NCBI GenBank assembly: GCA_031270945.1
Contig: JAISWZ010000079.1
Coordinates: 1-41,934, forward strand
Direction: 5' to 3'
From: Clostridiales bacterium
Lineage (GTDB): Bacteria > Bacillota > Clostridia > Lachnospirales > WQUN01
DNA: 41,934 bases
Shown piece by piece: positions 7,870-16,709 of the stretch; the stretch's first letter is position 1; the number at the start of each line of letters is the position of its first letter. A program made the position numbers and the translations under genes. The notes below the pieces were generated by a model, which was not told the origin of the DNA, did no database searches, and worked only from the letters and a program-made list of their open reading frames with translations.

Positions 7870-8902
7870 CAGTTTCAAAGAAAATAAAATCTTAGTTTTT
7901 CTTTATCAATAGGGCGACTGACTGAAAATGTCTTGGCAAGTAACCACTGATATTGGTTATCTTGAATGTATGCTATGAAGATTGACATCATCGAGTAAAC
8001 TCCTCAAACTCCACACATCATCGGAAAAGTCTCACGAAGGCTCAATGCAGTCTTTTCTGAGCAAATTTTATAAATTTGGAATACGCCCTAATCGTTTAGC
8101 ATTGTTTACTTTTTAGATCCCTTATGCTATCATGAAAAGGTATCGCAATGCGCCCACAAATACTAAAAAACTTTAGTTCGATTTATCAGTGTTCGGTTAA
8201 CATTTCTCATCGTTACACAGCCAGTCCTGTATCAATGCATTCTCTTTAGTTGCGCTTAAGCCATTTGCATTTTAGGGGTCTATGGTAGTTGTATGTTTTT
8301 GTAACAAGAACTCCCTAAAATCCATGAAGCCAAGGCATCGACAAGAGGCCAGCTTGCAGATAACCCTTGTGATTAAGTCAGCGTTTCCTTGATCGATGGT
8401 TGTTGCAGCAAAATTGTTTTATCAGCACCTCCATTTTTTGCTCCAAGACGTCTTACGTAATTTAGTGTCATTAAATTTAATTTTCCTTGATCGCATTTCT
8501 ATAGTGACTCAAGGCAAAATAGTATTGTTTCACGTCAATAATCGTTCCATAATTTTCATTTGAACAGCGTAACCTTTTGTGTTATACTGTCGATTAATGT
8601 GGAATCGCAGGGTTTCAAAAAGATCTTTAATTTGATATAATTGAGTGGCGCATTAATTCTTTGTTTCGTACGTCTTTCTTAAATTCAGATCATGAAAACG
8701 GCTGCAATAAATTGCCATGCTAAACATCAACAAATTAGACACCATATATACTAATAGAATAAAACGCGACACAACTTTAGTCCCTTATTGGACTCAATCT
8801 GACTCAAGCATTGTGTTCGCTTCATAAGAGCGAAAATGGCTGGTCTTAAAGCGTATTCAAAATGCGCTATTAATTTTATTCATATTCATCAGGAGATGAC
8901 AA
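7870..8902. other. AT-rich intergenic region before the defence operon
   Basis: About 1 kb without a credible gene. Apart from the operon promoter at 8560-8588, one further promoter-like match is TTTACT-17-TATCAT (8105-8133, plus strand), but the only frame after it is 14 codons and has no convincing start. The composition is visibly more AT-rich than the flanking genes, as is common at island borders. No repeat, integrase site or tRNA fragment was recognised. Confidence 0.6.
8560..8588 (+). promoter_or_regulatory. sigma-A promoter of the helicase-methylase operon
   Basis: TTGAAC (8560-8565), a 17-nt spacer and TATACT (8583-8588). This is the best match upstream of the operon. It implies a leader of about 310 nt before ATG 8903, which is unusually long. 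Confidence 0.65.
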
Positions 8903-11782
8903 ATGGACGCCCTCAATAGCACCCCAAAAGAATCAACTCTCGACAATGCCGATTACGCCCCTGGCATGAGGCTTATAATCCGGGACGAAGAATGGATGGT
9001 CAAAAAGGTTGAGACGAACTCCTTCGAAGGCAAGACTCTTCACTGCTACGGCATCTCGCCTTTGGTAAAAGACCGTAAATCCATATTTATAGCTGATCTT
9101 GAGAACGTCGAGAAAGTCGATCCTACCAAATTGAAACTGGTGCCCGATGATAGCCCTTACTTTCGGAAATCCAGGCTATACATCGAAAGTGGATGGAGAC
9201 AGAAGATCCCTACTGACAGCGCCTTGCATGTAGGGAACCTTGCCGCTATGGACGTTCTCCCCTACCAGCTGGAACCAGCGCAGCTTGCTTTGCGGAAGCC
9301 ACGCCAGCGGATATTGCTTGCTGACTCTGTCGGACTAGGCAAGACCTTGGAGGCAGGGATTCTGCTGACGGAGCTGATAGCTCGCGGAAAGGGCAGGAGG
9401 ATTTTGGTTGTCACTGTAAAAAGCATGATGGCCCAGTTCCAGAAAGAGCTTTGGAATCGCTTCACGATACCGTTGATAAGACTGGACTCAACCAAGATAC
9501 ACCGCTTAAGATCATTCCTGCCATCAAATTACAACCCTTTTCATTATTACGACAAGACAATAGTCTCAGTAGACACAATAAAAAGGGACCTTGAGTATCG
9601 CACCCATTTGGAGGATTCACAATGGGATATAATCGTGATCGACGAAGCTCACAACGTTGCTGAACGCGGCAATCAAGCACAAAGATCGAAACTAGCCAAT
9701 CTGTTGTCAGAGCGTTCTGACACTTTGATCATGCTTTCGGCTACTCCCCATGACGGACGAAGCGAGAGCTTTGCGTCGCTCATGAACATGCTTGACCCTA
9801 CAGCGATTGCGAATCCCCACGACTATCGAAAAGAAGACATAAAGGGACTATGCGTACGTCGGTTCAAGAAAGATATACAGGGTCAAATCTCAGGGACGTT
9901 CAAAGACCGAAGGGTTGAAATCGAAAGATGCAACGCATCTTCAGTAGAAGAGCATGCGTTTGGCATATTCACCGAGATGAAGCTTGAAATGGACATCGGC
10001 AAGTCGCATTTAGTCGGAACTCTTTTTAAAACCAGCCTAGAAAAGTCGTTGTTCTCAAGCCCTGCCGCTTGCATCAAAAGCATAGACGAGAGGCTGAAGA
10101 AGCTTCGGAAGAAGTATACAACAGCTGACATCAAAGACATTGCAAGCTTGGAAGAGCTGAAAGAGGCGCTGGAGAATGTAAATGAGATTACTTTTTCCAG
10201 ATACAGAACACTTTTGCAGTTGTTGCGAGACAAGGACTATGCCTGGAAGCAAGCTTCAAACGACAGGATAGTCATATTCACCGAGCGCATTGAAACAATG
10301 AAGTTCTTGATTGTTAACCTGCGCAAAGACTTGCACATGAGAGTTGAGGAAATTCAAGAGCTTCACGGATCTATGAAAGACAACGTTATTGCTGACATTG
10401 TAGAGGGGTTTGGCCGAGAGGACTCACCTATAAGGATCTTGGTAGCTACAGATGTCGCATCTGAGGGCATAAACCTTCACTACCTTTGCCACAGGCTGAT
10501 CCATTTCGACATACCGTGGTCATTGATGGTCTTTCAGCAAAGGAACGGACGAATCGACAGGTACGGGCAACTGGAGAGGCCAGACATCCGCTACCTGATG
10601 ATTCACAGCAACAACGAGAAGATCAAAGGCGACACGCGCATCATGGAGATCTTGGTGCAGAAGGAAGAGAATGCGAACAAGAACATTGGCGATCCAACCT
10701 TCCTCATGGGGAAGTTCAACGTTGAGGATGAAGAGCTGGTAACTGCTGATGCTATCGAGAACGGCAGCGATCCTGAAGATTTCGCCCGACTGCTTGACGA
10801 TGCGCTTGATGCCTTCGATCCTTATGAAGCGCTGATGGCTAGCGGGAATGACGAGGCTCCTACAGAGACTGTAGACGATGATACGCTCTTTTCTGACCTC
10901 AACTATCTGAAGACAGCGTTAGAGCACCTATCTGAGAAAGAGAGTGACGTTGTCAAAAAGCTTGAAACCATATCAGGCCTGGAGATCAAGCTCACCCCAG
11001 ACATGCGCCGCCGCTTCAAAGCTCTGCTTCCTGATGAAGCCATACCGTCAAGCGATTACATGCGCGTGACTACGGACAAAGAGTTCGCCATGGAAGAAAT
11101 GATGCGAAGCATGCAGAGCAGCATCTCAGAGACAGCTTGGCCAAAAACTCACTATCTTTGGAAGCTGCACCCTGTCTTCACTTGGATCAATGACAAGTCA
11201 GGGCTGATATTTGGCCGAGGGGAAGCTCCATTGGTAGGCCTTCCCGGAACCATGAAGCCTTCGCAGATCATATACATCGTAGCTGGGACAATCCCTAACC
11301 GCAAATCTGCTCCTGTAGTTGACGAGTGGTTTGGCTTGCTTTATGAAAACGATCAGTTCTCTCTGGAGCTGACCATGGACGAATTGATAGCCAGAACCAA
11401 ATTTGGCCGACAGGAGTTGCCAAACCGCAAAATCATTTCAGAAGAGATGGTAGCGTCGGCAACCGCTCTGTTGCCCAATGTTGTAGAAAAAGCCAAAGAA
11501 ATTATGCAAAGGCATTGTGATTCTTATAAGGTTAGGATAGATCCGCAGATCACGGAAGAGCTAGATAAGTTAGCAGCCTTAGAGGCTAGACATCATCAAT
11601 TCAACAACGATACCTTTTCGGAGAACAAGAGAAAGTTTGAAGAAGACAAGAACAATTTTCAAAAGAAAGAGAGAAAAATCACCGAAACTTTCCAAAATTT
11701 TGTTAACTGGGTAACTGACACTTTGGAAGTCGAAAACAATTCTTACATCCGCATTATAGCGGTACTGATGGGCGGCGAATAA
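8903..11782 (+). CDS. SNF2/RapA-type helicase, DrmD-like
   Basis: A 959-residue superfamily 2 ATPase. Visible motifs are Walker A GLGKT (about 144-148) in ADSVGLGKTLEAG, DEAH (about 247-250), SATPHDGR (about 279-286), and in the C-terminal lobe ATDVASEGINL (about 515-525) and QQRNGRIDRYGQ (about 544-555). The wording of both lobes is that of the RapA/HepA branch of SNF2 proteins, which translocate on double-stranded DNA without classical unwinding. Length and position directly ahead of an adenine methyltransferase match DrmD of class 1 DISARM. AGGAG lies 7 nt before ATG. The stop is 3 nt before the next possible start, so the genes are translationally coupled. The C-terminal 400 residues are charged, with a probable coiled coil near residues 910-940. 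Assignment to DISARM is by analogy of domain and order. Confidence 0.85.
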   Translation: MDALNSTPKESTLDNADYAPGMRLIIRDEEWMVKKVETNSFEGKTLHCYGISPLVKDRKSIFIADLENVEKVDPTKLKLVPDDSPYFRKSRLYIESGWRQKIPTDSALHVGNLAAMDVLPYQLEPAQLALRKPRQRILLADSVGLGKTLEAGILLTELIARGKGRRILVVTVKSMMAQFQKELWNRFTIPLIRLDSTKIHRLRSFLPSNYNPFHYYDKTIVSVDTIKRDLEYRTHLEDSQWDIIVIDEAHNVAERGNQAQRSKLANLLSERSDTLIMLSATPHDGRSESFASLMNMLDPTAIANPHDYRKEDIKGLCVRRFKKDIQGQISGTFKDRRVEIERCNASSVEEHAFGIFTEMKLEMDIGKSHLVGTLFKTSLEKSLFSSPAACIKSIDERLKKLRKKYTTADIKDIASLEELKEALENVNEITFSRYRTLLQLLRDKDYAWKQASNDRIVIFTERIETMKFLIVNLRKDLHMRVEEIQELHGSMKDNVIADIVEGFGREDSPIRILVATDVASEGINLHYLCHRLIHFDIPWSLMVFQQRNGRIDRYGQLERPDIRYLMIHSNNEKIKGDTRIMEILVQKEENANKNIGDPTFLMGKFNVEDEELVTADAIENGSDPEDFARLLDDALDAFDPYEALMASGNDEAPTETVDDDTLFSDLNYLKTALEHLSEKESDVVKKLETISGLEIKLTPDMRRRFKALLPDEAIPSSDYMRVTTDKEFAMEEMMRSMQSSISETAWPKTHYLWKLHPVFTWINDKSGLIFGRGEAPLVGLPGTMKPSQIIYIVAGTIPNRKSAPVVDEWFGLLYENDQFSLELTMDELIARTKFGRQELPNRKIISEEMVASATALLPNVVEKAKEIMQRHCDSYKVRIDPQITEELDKLAALEARHHQFNNDTFSENKRKFEEDKNNFQKKERKITETFQNFVNWVTDTLEVENNSYIRIIAVLMGGE

Positions 11783-11791
11783 ACGTTGTCA

Positions 11792-14700
11792 ATGGACTTG
11801 ACTGGCATCACAAATAATAACGAATATTTTACCAACCACTACCTATCGGCCATCTTTGAGGAAAATGTTAAGGAACCGATTGCCGCCTGGAGGGAAGCTT
11901 CCAGGCTAAGCGATGACGATAAAGAGCTTGAAGATGCATCTGATGCTTCAGAGATCGATTATGCTGGCGACCACAAATACGATGTTAAGAAAGACGAAAA
12001 ACCAAGAACACCATGGTCCCTTTTGCGCGATAGCGGAAGGCTTTTTACTTCTGTTCACGAACAACTGTCGCATGCTCACGATGATACTCAACGCATGTTA
12101 TCGGTAAAAGAGTTGGCTGACAGCTATCTCTTTTCTCTTGGATATCCTGCCGCTAATCCTTTGGTTGTTCAACAAAGTGAAGCATTGTACGTGCCTGTAT
12201 TCCTCGAAATGAAAAAATCCAATGGCGCTCCTGTGATGTGGGTCTTGCTTTGCATCACCAAAGGCGAAGATATTAAATTAACGAATGATCGCGCTTTAGA
12301 TAGCTCACCCTTGGACGATAACACCTCTATTACACCCTTGGTATGCAACTTAATGACTGATTACGCTTTTGACAGTACGCCCTTAGATAATGACTCTTCG
12401 ATTACACCCTTAGTATGCACCATAACGAATGAAGAGCTTGCTACCAAAATCCTATTTGGCATGGATGAGCCTCCTAGATGGCTATTGTTCATTGGCAAAA
12501 ATGAAATAGCTTTAGTTGACCGACTTAAATGGGGTGAAAAGCGCTTTCTTCAATTTAATTTAGAGGACATCTTCAAGCGCAGAGAAGAAAGCACATTGCA
12601 AGCCATGTCAGTATTCTTGCACAGGGAGTCTTTATGTCCAGACAAGGGACAACCCCTCTTGGACAAGCTAATCGATAATTCTCATCGGCACGCCAATGGG
12701 GTATCGCAAAACCTGAAATACGCCTTGCGAGAAGCAATAGAGCTCCTGGGCAATGAGGTTCTGTACGACATGAAACACAACAAGAATATCGATCTTGAAG
12801 CGAATCCAGTCGATGCCGAGCAACTAACCATGGAATGCCTCCGATACATGTATCGGATGCTGTTTGTTCTATTCATAGAAGCAAGGACAGAATTAAAATA
12901 TACCCCTATAAAAAATCCGCCATACCATAAAGGCTATTCATTGGAGCATTTACGCGATATTGCTGATGAAGTTCGGGAAGATGTTAACGAAGTAGGAAAT
13001 GGATACTATCTCCACGAAACCTTGTCCAAACTGTATGACTTACTCTATAATGGCTATCATGAAAAAGATATAAAGGATTCTATAAAAGAAACCTTCACCA
13101 TCGAACCGTTGAAGGCGCACATTTTCGACCCTGAGTATACGAAGTTAATTGGAGCTTCAAAGCTTAGAAACAAGGTGATGCTCAAAATCGTAAATTTGAT
13201 GAGCATTTCAAAAGGCAAAGACAAAAAGTCTTCTAGCGGTCGAATTTCTTATTCCTCACTTGGCATCAACCAAATGGGCGCAGTTTACGAGGCTTTGCTC
13301 TCATATCGCGGGTTCATAGCCACCGAGACGCTTTACGAGGTAAAAAACAAAAAGGACAAGTTTGACGAACTCAATGTAGGATACTTTGTTCCCGAAAGCG
13401 AGCTTGAGAATTACGACGATGATGAGCGCGTTCGGTACGACTCAGGGGAGATGAAGGGAAAGCTCAGAATACACGAAAAAGGTGAGTACATCTATCGCCT
13501 GGCTGGACGCGAGCGCGAAAAATCCGCCTCCTACTACACCCCTGAAGTATTGACTCAGTGTCTAGTCAAGTACGCCCTCAAGGAACTTCTGAAAGACAAG
13601 ACCTCTGATGACATCCTTAAACTTGCCATATGCGAACCCGCCATGGGTAGCGCCGCTTTTTTGAATGAAGCGGTAAACCAGCTGGCTGAAGCCTATATTG
13701 AACTAAAGCAAAAGGAAACTAATGTTTTAATCTCCTACAAGGATAGAACGCAAGAACTGCAAAAGGTTAAGATGTTCCTTGCTGACAGATGCGTTTATGG
13801 GATTGACCTAAACCCAGTTGCCGTTGAATTGGCCGAAGTCTCACTTTGGCTTAACACCATTTACAAAGGTGCCTTTGTTCCCTGGTTTAGGGCACAACTC
13901 TTTAATGGCAACTCACTTATAGGCGCTCGTCGCCAGGTCTATCCCATCGTGCAACTGCAAGCAACAAAAACACCCGACAGATGGTGGAAAAACGCTCCGA
14001 TTCGCTTGAATCCGGGAAAAACCACTGCCCCTAAAAATCATGTATATCACTTTTTAACAGGCGACCCCGGCATGGCCAACTACCCTGACAAAGTGATTAA
14101 AGGGCTTGCGCCTGACGAGATCAAAGCTCTGAAGGCCTGGAACAAGGACTTCAACAAGCCTTATGCATTGAGCGACATCGAGACGATGCACCGCATTACC
14201 AAAAGCATTGACAAGCTTTGGCAAAGCCAGATATATCATCTCAGAAGTGTTAGAGAGGGAACCACAGACTCCCTTTCAATATTCGGGCACGATGAAGCTA
14301 CCAAAGAATTATCCTCTAGTATTCGCGAAAAGGATATTATATTTGACAAACTTTACAGAACCGTTGGAGGCAATAACGCCTCTCCATACGCTCGATTGAA
14401 GTTTGCGATGGACTATTGGTGCGCTCTTTGGTTTTGGCCGATAAAAGAAGCAGACCTTCTTCCGTCACGTAGCGAGTTCTTTTTTGAAATCGACTTGGTT
14501 ATCGAAGGGACTTATAAATATTCTCAGACTACTCTCGATGACTCTTTGCCTATTAAGTTGAAACATTTCAAAGGCTACGCCAACAACCATCTGGGAGAAG
14601 TTAATCTCGATGATCTCTGCTTGAAGTATCCTAGACTTGACATAGTGAGAAAAATATCTCAACAACAGCACTTCTTCCATTGGGAACTAGAGTTTGCGGA

Positions 14701-16639
14701 TATTTTTGCTGATAAGGGCGGGTTTGATTTGGTTTTGGGGAATCCTCCTTGGATACAGTTGGAATGGAATGAGCAAAATGTTTTGTCAGACAAGAACCCG
14801 TTGTTCTCGGTGAAGGATTTGACAGCACCTCAGACCGTGCAACAAAGGGCTGAGGCATTGAAAGACAGGGCAACTGAAGCCCTATATTTTCTTGAGTATG
14901 AGTCTACGCTTGGAATCCAGAATTTTCTTAACTCTCAACAGAATTACATTGAATTGAAAGGTCAAAATATTAATCTATTTAAATGCTTCCTGCCCCAAGC
15001 GTGGACTTTCGAAAACCAAATGGGAGTTAGTGCCTTCTTGCATCCAGACAGCATATATGACGATCCTACAGGGGGCAGATTAAGAAGAGCCTCTTATGAT
15101 AGATTGCGATATCATTTTCAATTTACAAATGAAAAATTAATCTTTCCTGAAATTCACAACCGAATCAAATTCAGTCTAAACATCTATGGTTCTTCTCAAC
15201 CTGTCAACTTCTATTCTATTAACAATCTCTATGAACCAGTATCTATCGAACAATGCTTTGATACATCAATCTCAGGAGCCATTCCCAGAATAAAGGATGA
15301 GAATAACGGTTGGAATATCAAAGGTCATCCCAATAGAGTTATTCATATAACTAAAAAAGAGCTTCTTGTTTTTTCTAAATTACTCGACGGAAGTAGCGAA
15401 TGGTCAGAAGCACGCCTACCGGCAATGCATGCAGGAGAACTGATTGATGTTCTAAAGTTATTTTCTTCACAGCAAATATACATTGGCAACAAGGACTTAG
15501 AAGTATTTGCATCAGAAATGTGGAATGAGACAAATTCCCAAAATACCAATATAATATTACGTAATGTAAACTTCCCTGATTCTATAAACAAAGCGATTTA
15601 TTCTGGACCTCATATTCATGTAGGTAACCCATTTTTTAAATGCGCTCGATCTAAAGCTTTATTAAACAGCGATTATGACTGCATCGATCTTACCAACATT
15701 CCAGATAACTATTTACAAAGATGTAATTATCAGCCATGTGTAGCTATGAACGATTACATCAACGCGATACCTCTCACTCCTTGGGGAAACAAATTTTCTC
15801 AGGAATATAGAATTGCTCAGCGAACTATGATTAACTCCAATAACGAAAGAACATTGTTTCCCGCTATTATCCCACCTGGCATTTGCCATATTAATGGATT
15901 AAAATCTCTTTGCTTTAGAGAATTGACTGGTTTTGCTGCCGGGCTCATGGCATCTATTCCATATGATTTTTTCATTAAAACATCAGGAAAATCAAATGTA
16001 CGTTTTGATATTGTTTCTTATCTGCCTATCCCTCTTGACGCGTTCACTAAACACGAAATAGTATCCAGATCCTTATTGCTTAACTGCCTAACAAAATATT
16101 ATTCAGACTTATGGAAAACAGAATGGAATGAATCATTCCTGTCTTACAAATGGTCAAAAACAGATCCACGCCTTGACTCTGACAAGTTTTCAAAACTCAC
16201 ACCGTACTGGACTTGGCATACCCCTCTACGCACTGATTTTGAGCGGTACCAAGCGCTCGTTGAACTTGACGTCCTTAGTGCCATGGCCCTTGGCATGACT
16301 CTGGATCAATTAAAAACCATATACCTCATCCAGTTTCCTGTTATGCAAAAATATGAAAAAGACACCTGGTATGACCAAAACGGAAGAATTATCTTCACCA
16401 ACAACAGACGCGGGCTTCCTGGCGTAGGATTCCAGCGTTCAGAATGGGACAAAATCAAGAATGCCTCATCTGGCACATTTACCCGCGAGATCACAGACGA
16501 CACACTGCCTGGCGGCCCCATAAAGCGCGTTATCGAGTATGTAGCCCCATTTGACCGCTGTGATCGCGTAAAAGACTTCGAAACTGCATGGAATTTCTTT
16601 GAGGCAAAGTACAAGCCTTCAAAAAATCAAAAATCTTAA
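11792..16639 (+). CDS. adenine-N6 DNA methyltransferase, DrmMI/Eco57I-like
   Basis: About 1615 residues. Methyltransferase motif I is EPAMGSAAFLNEA (about residue 614), followed by YGIDLNPVAVELAEVSLWL, and the catalytic motif is NPPW (about residue 984). AREREKSASYYTP-type wording just before motif I is shared with PglX, Eco57I and DrmMI enzymes. About 370 residues separate motif I from NPPW, much more than in simple methyltransferases. The region after NPPW (about 1000-1450) is AT-rich and probably holds target recognition. A 24-residue tandem duplication lies at about residues 164-211. ATG 11792 is the only ATG at this point; an in-frame TTG at 11786 is also possible. Neither has a strong ribosome binding site, in keeping with coupling to the upstream gene. 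The likely role is methylating host DNA so that the neighbouring helicases spare it. No restriction nuclease domain was recognised in this protein. Confidence 0.87.
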   Translation: MDLTGITNNNEYFTNHYLSAIFEENVKEPIAAWREASRLSDDDKELEDASDASEIDYAGDHKYDVKKDEKPRTPWSLLRDSGRLFTSVHEQLSHAHDDTQRMLSVKELADSYLFSLGYPAANPLVVQQSEALYVPVFLEMKKSNGAPVMWVLLCITKGEDIKLTNDRALDSSPLDDNTSITPLVCNLMTDYAFDSTPLDNDSSITPLVCTITNEELATKILFGMDEPPRWLLFIGKNEIALVDRLKWGEKRFLQFNLEDIFKRREESTLQAMSVFLHRESLCPDKGQPLLDKLIDNSHRHANGVSQNLKYALREAIELLGNEVLYDMKHNKNIDLEANPVDAEQLTMECLRYMYRMLFVLFIEARTELKYTPIKNPPYHKGYSLEHLRDIADEVREDVNEVGNGYYLHETLSKLYDLLYNGYHEKDIKDSIKETFTIEPLKAHIFDPEYTKLIGASKLRNKVMLKIVNLMSISKGKDKKSSSGRISYSSLGINQMGAVYEALLSYRGFIATETLYEVKNKKDKFDELNVGYFVPESELENYDDDERVRYDSGEMKGKLRIHEKGEYIYRLAGREREKSASYYTPEVLTQCLVKYALKELLKDKTSDDILKLAICEPAMGSAAFLNEAVNQLAEAYIELKQKETNVLISYKDRTQELQKVKMFLADRCVYGIDLNPVAVELAEVSLWLNTIYKGAFVPWFRAQLFNGNSLIGARRQVYPIVQLQATKTPDRWWKNAPIRLNPGKTTAPKNHVYHFLTGDPGMANYPDKVIKGLAPDEIKALKAWNKDFNKPYALSDIETMHRITKSIDKLWQSQIYHLRSVREGTTDSLSIFGHDEATKELSSSIREKDIIFDKLYRTVGGNNASPYARLKFAMDYWCALWFWPIKEADLLPSRSEFFFEIDLVIEGTYKYSQTTLDDSLPIKLKHFKGYANNHLGEVNLDDLCLKYPRLDIVRKISQQQHFFHWELEFADIFADKGGFDLVLGNPPWIQLEWNEQNVLSDKNPLFSVKDLTAPQTVQQRAEALKDRATEALYFLEYESTLGIQNFLNSQQNYIELKGQNINLFKCFLPQAWTFENQMGVSAFLHPDSIYDDPTGGRLRRASYDRLRYHFQFTNEKLIFPEIHNRIKFSLNIYGSSQPVNFYSINNLYEPVSIEQCFDTSISGAIPRIKDENNGWNIKGHPNRVIHITKKELLVFSKLLDGSSEWSEARLPAMHAGELIDVLKLFSSQQIYIGNKDLEVFASEMWNETNSQNTNIILRNVNFPDSINKAIYSGPHIHVGNPFFKCARSKALLNSDYDCIDLTNIPDNYLQRCNYQPCVAMNDYINAIPLTPWGNKFSQEYRIAQRTMINSNNERTLFPAIIPPGICHINGLKSLCFRELTGFAAGLMASIPYDFFIKTSGKSNVRFDIVSYLPIPLDAFTKHEIVSRSLLLNCLTKYYSDLWKTEWNESFLSYKWSKTDPRLDSDKFSKLTPYWTWHTPLRTDFERYQALVELDVLSAMALGMTLDQLKTIYLIQFPVMQKYEKDTWYDQNGRIIFTNNRRGLPGVGFQRSEWDKIKNASSGTFTREITDDTLPGGPIKRVIEYVAPFDRCDRVKDFETAWNFFEAKYKPSKNQKS
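12279..12420 (+). repeat. 72-bp tandem duplication inside the methyltransferase gene
   Basis: The 72-bp unit starting near 12279 is repeated near 12351 in the same frame. It encodes the 24-residue units ALDSSPLDDNTSITPLVCN and AFDSTPLDNDSSITPLVCT plus short joins. Many silent and a few missense differences separate the copies, so this is not a recent or assembly duplication. Confidence 0.85.
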
Positions 16640-16657
16640 TAGTTTTCTCATCACCAC

Positions 16658-16692
16658 CGAGAAGTCAAGCCCCCAGCCAGCTTGACTTCTCG
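16658..16692. promoter_or_regulatory. 13-bp inverted repeat between methyltransferase and helicase genes
   Basis: CGAGAAGTCAAGC (16658-16670) pairs perfectly with GCTTGACTTCTCG (16680-16692) around a 9-nt loop. No U-tract follows; instead AATAGGGGGG, the probable ribosome binding site of the next gene, begins right after. It may be an operator, an RNA-processing site or a translation-control hairpin. It is the only sizeable gap in the operon. Confidence 0.75.
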
Positions 16693-16709
16693 AATAGGGG
16701 GGATCGCAT

